Of a stretch of DNA of 64,000 nucleotides, positions 60,895 through 64,000 are shown one piece after another. This stretch comes from Candidatus Gastranaerophilales bacterium (lineage in GTDB: Bacteria; Cyanobacteriota; Vampirovibrionia; Gastranaerophilales; Gastranaerophilaceae): positions 1 to 64,000 of the forward strand of contig CANPYW010000005.1 in NCBI GenBank assembly GCA_947588745.1. Reading direction: 5' to 3'. The position numbers and the translations under genes are program-made. Every line of letters starts with the position of its first letter. Within the stretch, counting starts at the first letter, position 1. A model generated the notes under the pieces. That model made no database searches. It was not told the origin of the DNA and worked only from the letters and a program-made list of their open reading frames with translations.

Positions 60895-61773
60895 ATGAAC
60901 AATATTACAATTTATACTGATAATAACGGAACTTTTTTAGAGAATTTATGCAAGAATAAATTAAATATGAGTGCAGATGTCAAGAGTTCGGAGGAAATAC
61001 AAAATATTGCAGCCGAAAATTCAACAGCCGCAATCATTGATGTTAAAAAAGAAAAAATCAAAGAATTATCAATGATAATGAAATTTCCAATGCCAATATT
61101 GTTAATCTGTGATGAAATACCCGACGATATAACAATAAGAGGTGAAGCTTATGATTATACGTTAAAACCTCTTAACGAATACGAAATAACTACAAGACTA
61201 AAAAATCTGATAAAAATAAAAACCTTAAACGAAAAAATAACAAATATATCAACAACAGATGACTTAACAGGTTTACACAACAGAAAATTCATGCTTGAAA
61301 GATTAGATTCAGAAATATCAAGAGCAAAAAGATATCATTCAAATGTGTCATGTATATTATTCGATATAGATTTTTTCAAAGTAATAAACGATATGTACGG
61401 ATACGAATGGGGCGATATATTATTAAAACAAATTTCAGAGATGTTATCAAACCTTGCAAGAAAAGAAGATGTAGTCACAAGATACGGTGACGAAGAATTT
61501 ATGGTGCTGTTACCCGATACACCGGAAGATAAAGCGTTCATATTTGCGGAAAGATTTAGACGTGATGTGGAAAAGATGTCATTTATTCCTGCGGGCGAAA
61601 CGGAAAAACATCCCGTAAGAATATCAGGTGGAATTGCGACATACCCTTGTCTTGAACAATCGGAAGAAACATCAAATACAATGGTAAGATATGCGGAACA
61701 CGCTTTATACAATGCAAAAAAGCGTGGAAAAAATAAAATAATACTATTTTCACAAGTCAACATGGAATGTTAA
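60895..61773 (+). CDS. Receiver-like/GGDEF diguanylate cyclase with variant active site
   Basis: This 292-residue protein has an N-terminal receiver-like fold without an obvious phospho-Asp pocket (about 1-105; AAIIDVKKE, TLKPLN) and a GGDEF domain (about 115-290). DDLTGLHNRKF and FDIDFFKVINDMYGY are present. The signature is RYGDEEF (196-202) instead of RYGGDEF or RYGGEEF, and the usual GH is GY. An I-site RKED (189-192) sits exactly five residues before it. It probably still binds c-di-GMP and may synthesise it. GAAAGGCAA precedes the ATG. Two radical SAM genes follow in the same operon. Confidence 0.8.
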   Translation: MNNITIYTDNNGTFLENLCKNKLNMSADVKSSEEIQNIAAENSTAAIIDVKKEKIKELSMIMKFPMPILLICDEIPDDITIRGEAYDYTLKPLNEYEITTRLKNLIKIKTLNEKITNISTTDDLTGLHNRKFMLERLDSEISRAKRYHSNVSCILFDIDFFKVINDMYGYEWGDILLKQISEMLSNLARKEDVVTRYGDEEFMVLLPDTPEDKAFIFAERFRRDVEKMSFIPAGETEKHPVRISGGIATYPCLEQSEETSNTMVRYAEHALYNAKKRGKNKIILFSQVNMEC

Positions 61774-61776
61774 TAA

Positions 61777-62751
61777 ATGGGTATAGCTAAAGATAAAAAA
61801 CCGATTTCATTTTCTTTTAACAATACTGAAAGATGTCAATCAAGATGCATAACCTGCAACGGCTGGAAAACATCTTCAAGCGTTATGGAAAAAGAGCTGA
61901 AATTAGAAGAATGGAAAAAAATATTATATAACCTTCATAATTGGATGGGAAATTATCAATTTATAATATCAGGTGGAGAACCGTTTATACGCCCTGATAT
62001 ATTCGAGATGGCACAATACGCCTCAGATTTGGGAGATACCGTAAATGTTGTAACAAACGGATTAGCATTACCTGATAAGCTGGAAGAAGTGCTTAATTCG
62101 GCATTTACTAATATAACATTTTCTCTGAATGCGGTACAAAAGCCGATTATTCATAACACATCAAGAGGCAGAGATGATGCATTTCAAAGGACAATGGATT
62201 CAATTCAAAACCTTGTCTACATGAATAAATCGAGAACGGGTCATAAATGGAAGAATATATTTCTTTCAACGGTGGTAATGCCCACAAATTTAACGGAAAT
62301 AAAACCGATAGCGGAATTTTGTAAATGCGAAGGCATAGGAGTAAGCTATCAGTTAATGGACAATGGAGATGCATTTTCTACAGCGGTTGAAACCGACAGT
62401 CAAATATACGGAAAAGACATAAAAAAAGCTGCTTTGGAAGCAATAGACGAAATGATAGATTTAAAAAAGAAAGGCTATCCGATATGTAACGGATTCAGCC
62501 AGTTAAATGCTTTTAAAGTATTAATTGATACGCCGGAGAGAATACAAAACATTCAATGTATGGTAGGTGAAAACAATTTTGCCATAGACCCTTACGGGAA
62601 TTGTAGAATATGTTTTTGTATGGAGCCCATCGGAAACTTAAAAGAAAGTTTACCGGAGGATTTATGGTTCAGTGAAAAAGCTGATAAAATAAGAGAAAAG
62701 ATATTAAATTGCACAATGAATTGCAGATTATTGAATTGTAACTTTAAGTAG
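61777..62751 (+). CDS. Radical SAM/SPASM-type protein
   Basis: This 324-residue protein has the motif C20-x3-C24-x2-C27 within NNTERCQSRCITCNGW, an FIISGGEPFIRPDIF element and a twitch/SPASM-like C-terminus (CMVGENNF...IDPYGNCRICFCMEP...CTMNCRLLNC) with at least six Cys. Such proteins modify peptides, sugars or cofactors; the substrate is unknown here. It starts 3 bp after the GGDEF gene, with no strong ribosome binding site, and is followed 5 bp later by another radical SAM gene. Confidence 0.8.
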   Translation: MGIAKDKKPISFSFNNTERCQSRCITCNGWKTSSSVMEKELKLEEWKKILYNLHNWMGNYQFIISGGEPFIRPDIFEMAQYASDLGDTVNVVTNGLALPDKLEEVLNSAFTNITFSLNAVQKPIIHNTSRGRDDAFQRTMDSIQNLVYMNKSRTGHKWKNIFLSTVVMPTNLTEIKPIAEFCKCEGIGVSYQLMDNGDAFSTAVETDSQIYGKDIKKAALEAIDEMIDLKKKGYPICNGFSQLNAFKVLIDTPERIQNIQCMVGENNFAIDPYGNCRICFCMEPIGNLKESLPEDLWFSEKADKIREKILNCTMNCRLLNCNFK

Positions 62752-62756
62752 GAAAT

Positions 62757-63749
62757 ATGCAGGAAATAAAATACGAAAAATATATAAGCTGTAAATGGTT
62801 AGAATCAGGAGTATGTTTTGATAACGGTGTATATGGTTCTAACGTAAAGTTATGCTGTTATATGAGTGCCCCTGGCGGCGGAAACTCAATGATATTTGAG
62901 GGATACAAGGGCGAAAAAATAGACTGGGATAAATTTTTTAAAATCAAAGAGGAATACAGAAACATACAAAAATCCGGTAATACTGTAAAAGGCTGCGTAG
63001 GTTGTGTATTTCTTGAAGAGAAGAATTGGCCTCAAGTAAATTATATAGATAATATTATATTTGACCATTTTACGAAGTGTAATTGTGCTTGCAATTACTG
63101 CTATACAGAAGAAGATAAGAAAAGATATAATACATTAAAAACATATAATATATATCCGATTATAAAAGATATGTTTGATAAAAAAATTATCCAAAGAGGC
63201 GGTGCAATAGGTTTTGGTGGAGGAGAGCCAACAATATTGCCCGAATTTGATAAATTAATAGACTTATTTTTAAAAAACGGATTTAACGATATGCGAGTAC
63301 CGTCATCGGGCATCAAATATTCAAAAATGGTAGAAAAAGGAATAAAAACAGGGCAATTATCGGTAGTAGTATCGATAGACAGCTCTACAAGAGAAACATA
63401 CAAAAAGATAAAACAAACGGATGCATTTAATACAGTTTGTAAGAATTTAAAGAAATATGCCAAAGCACAGAAAAGTTCATATAATGTGATAAGTAAATAT
63501 ATAATCATTCCAAACGTAAATGATACAAAAGAAGAAATAGATAATTGGCTGAAATTTAATAAAGAAAATAACATAGAAATTGTTGTAATAGATATAGAAA
63601 ACAGCTGGTTAAACAAATACCGAAAAACAGAGCCGGATAAAAGAATAGTAGAATTAATTATATATGTAATAAAAAAGACTCAAGAAATGAAGTTTTTCAG
63701 ACTTGAAATATGCGACAGGGCAAAATATTTATTAAATTTTAATAATTAA
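62757..63749 (+). CDS. Radical SAM protein with N-terminal Cys-rich region
   Basis: This 330-residue protein has its radical SAM motif at C108-x3-C112-x2-C115 (KCNCACNYCYTEE) and GFGGGEPTILPEF (about 150-162). Before the core lie C12, C20, C33, C34 and a CVGC at 80-83, so an auxiliary cluster domain may precede rather than follow the core. Similar proteins occur in surface-glycan loci, but the substrate is unknown. A TAGGAA site precedes the ATG. It is the last gene of the GGDEF operon within the window. Confidence 0.75.
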   Translation: MQEIKYEKYISCKWLESGVCFDNGVYGSNVKLCCYMSAPGGGNSMIFEGYKGEKIDWDKFFKIKEEYRNIQKSGNTVKGCVGCVFLEEKNWPQVNYIDNIIFDHFTKCNCACNYCYTEEDKKRYNTLKTYNIYPIIKDMFDKKIIQRGGAIGFGGGEPTILPEFDKLIDLFLKNGFNDMRVPSSGIKYSKMVEKGIKTGQLSVVVSIDSSTRETYKKIKQTDAFNTVCKNLKKYAKAQKSSYNVISKYIIIPNVNDTKEEIDNWLKFNKENNIEIVVIDIENSWLNKYRKTEPDKRIVELIIYVIKKTQEMKFFRLEICDRAKYLLNFNN

Positions 63750-63778
63750 CAATACTTCATATTTATAAAAATAATCAC

Positions 63779-63945
63779 TTGACATAATATTTATATGTGT
63801 CATAATGATAATGTAAGATTTAAGTGTAAGCAAAACACTAAATGAAATATTACAACCCCGAACACATATAAACTCCTAAATAATAAACACAAAAAGACCA
63901 TTAGGATGCAGAAATAGACCACTTTTTAAAAAGGTGGTTTTTTTT
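63779..63945 (+). ncRNA. Candidate small RNA or attenuated leader
   Basis: A strong promoter (TTGACA at 63779-63784, 16-bp spacer, extended TGt-CATAAT at 63798-63806) is followed about 105 bp later by a terminator hairpin (ACCAC.../...GTGGT, 63917-63939) and eight T. Between them only a 9-codon frame (63843-63872) without a ribosome binding site exists. The unit would give a transcript of about 130 nt. It may be an sRNA or the attenuator of a gene beyond the window. I do not recognise an Rfam family. Confidence 0.5.
63917..63945 (+). terminator. Rho-independent terminator
   Basis: ACCACTTT pairs with the mirrored AAAGGTGGT (one T-G pair) and is followed by eight T. It ends the candidate small RNA. 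Confidence 0.75.
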
Positions 63946-64000
63946 ATTTTTATATAATTAATATTGAATTATGATTAATAAATAACGATAAAAAGTTATT

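Overview
The window is AT-rich DNA, about 30% GC by eye. It most resembles a gut Melainabacteria/Vampirovibrionia genome (Candidatus Gastranaerophilales), the non-photosynthetic sister group of Cyanobacteria. Four observations support this. The F0F1 ATP synthase operon has the cyanobacterial order a-c-b'-b-delta-alpha-gamma, with two b-type subunits and no beta/epsilon genes. The RNase E/G is of cyanobacterial type. An AsmA-like protein implies an outer membrane. A HydE maturase implies fermentative [FeFe]-hydrogenase metabolism. The taxonomic call is inference.

Positions 1-17,661 are the late half of a prophage, read leftwards: zinc-ribbon protein, small terminase-like protein, large terminase, GH108 endolysin, portal, scaffold, major capsid protein, Bbp16-like cement protein, T7 gp11/gp12-like tail tube proteins, gp13/gp14/gp15-like internal proteins, a 1036-residue fibre and a fibre-associated protein. 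A HigBA toxin-antitoxin pair with its own consensus promoter lies on the opposite strand. Four small accessory genes follow, then a truncated tyrosine recombinase at the left edge. Early, replication and repressor genes are not in the window. The right end lies just downstream of the 3' end of rlmH.

Positions 17.8-21.6 kb hold a leftward operon: trxA, two DUF805-like membrane proteins, a PanE-like reductase, a radical SAM/SPASM protein and rlmH. It diverges from tRNA-Thr(TGT)-tRNA-Tyr(GTA)-tRNA-Thr(GGT)-tuf. From 23.4 to 39.1 kb come dnaX, an LD-carboxypeptidase, a pseudo-receiver/degenerate GGDEF protein, CorA, a histidine kinase/response regulator/exported protein operon, an HNH-like coiled-coil protein, and the RNase E/G and TIGR03960-type radical SAM operon. 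From 39.2 to 48.6 kb come tRNA-Glu, a stand-alone receiver, smpB with two unknown small genes, an XRE regulator, a Ski2-like helicase, DAHP synthase, a nucleotidyltransferase, ffh and hydE.

Positions 48.6-58.2 kb hold a lineage-type multidomain protein (EF-hand-like loop, tandem repeats, HPD motif) and the ATP synthase operon ending in the AsmA-like gene. The right end holds a dicarboxylate/amino-acid symporter, a membrane-anchored class A beta-lactamase-fold protein that lacks the general base, a GGDEF protein cotranscribed with two radical SAM proteins, and a promoter-terminator pair with no real ORF between (candidate small RNA or attenuated leader).

Several genes appear to be transcribed from consensus promoters whose predicted start coincides with, or lies a few bases before, the initiation codon. 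Leaderless or near-leaderless expression may therefore be common in this genome.
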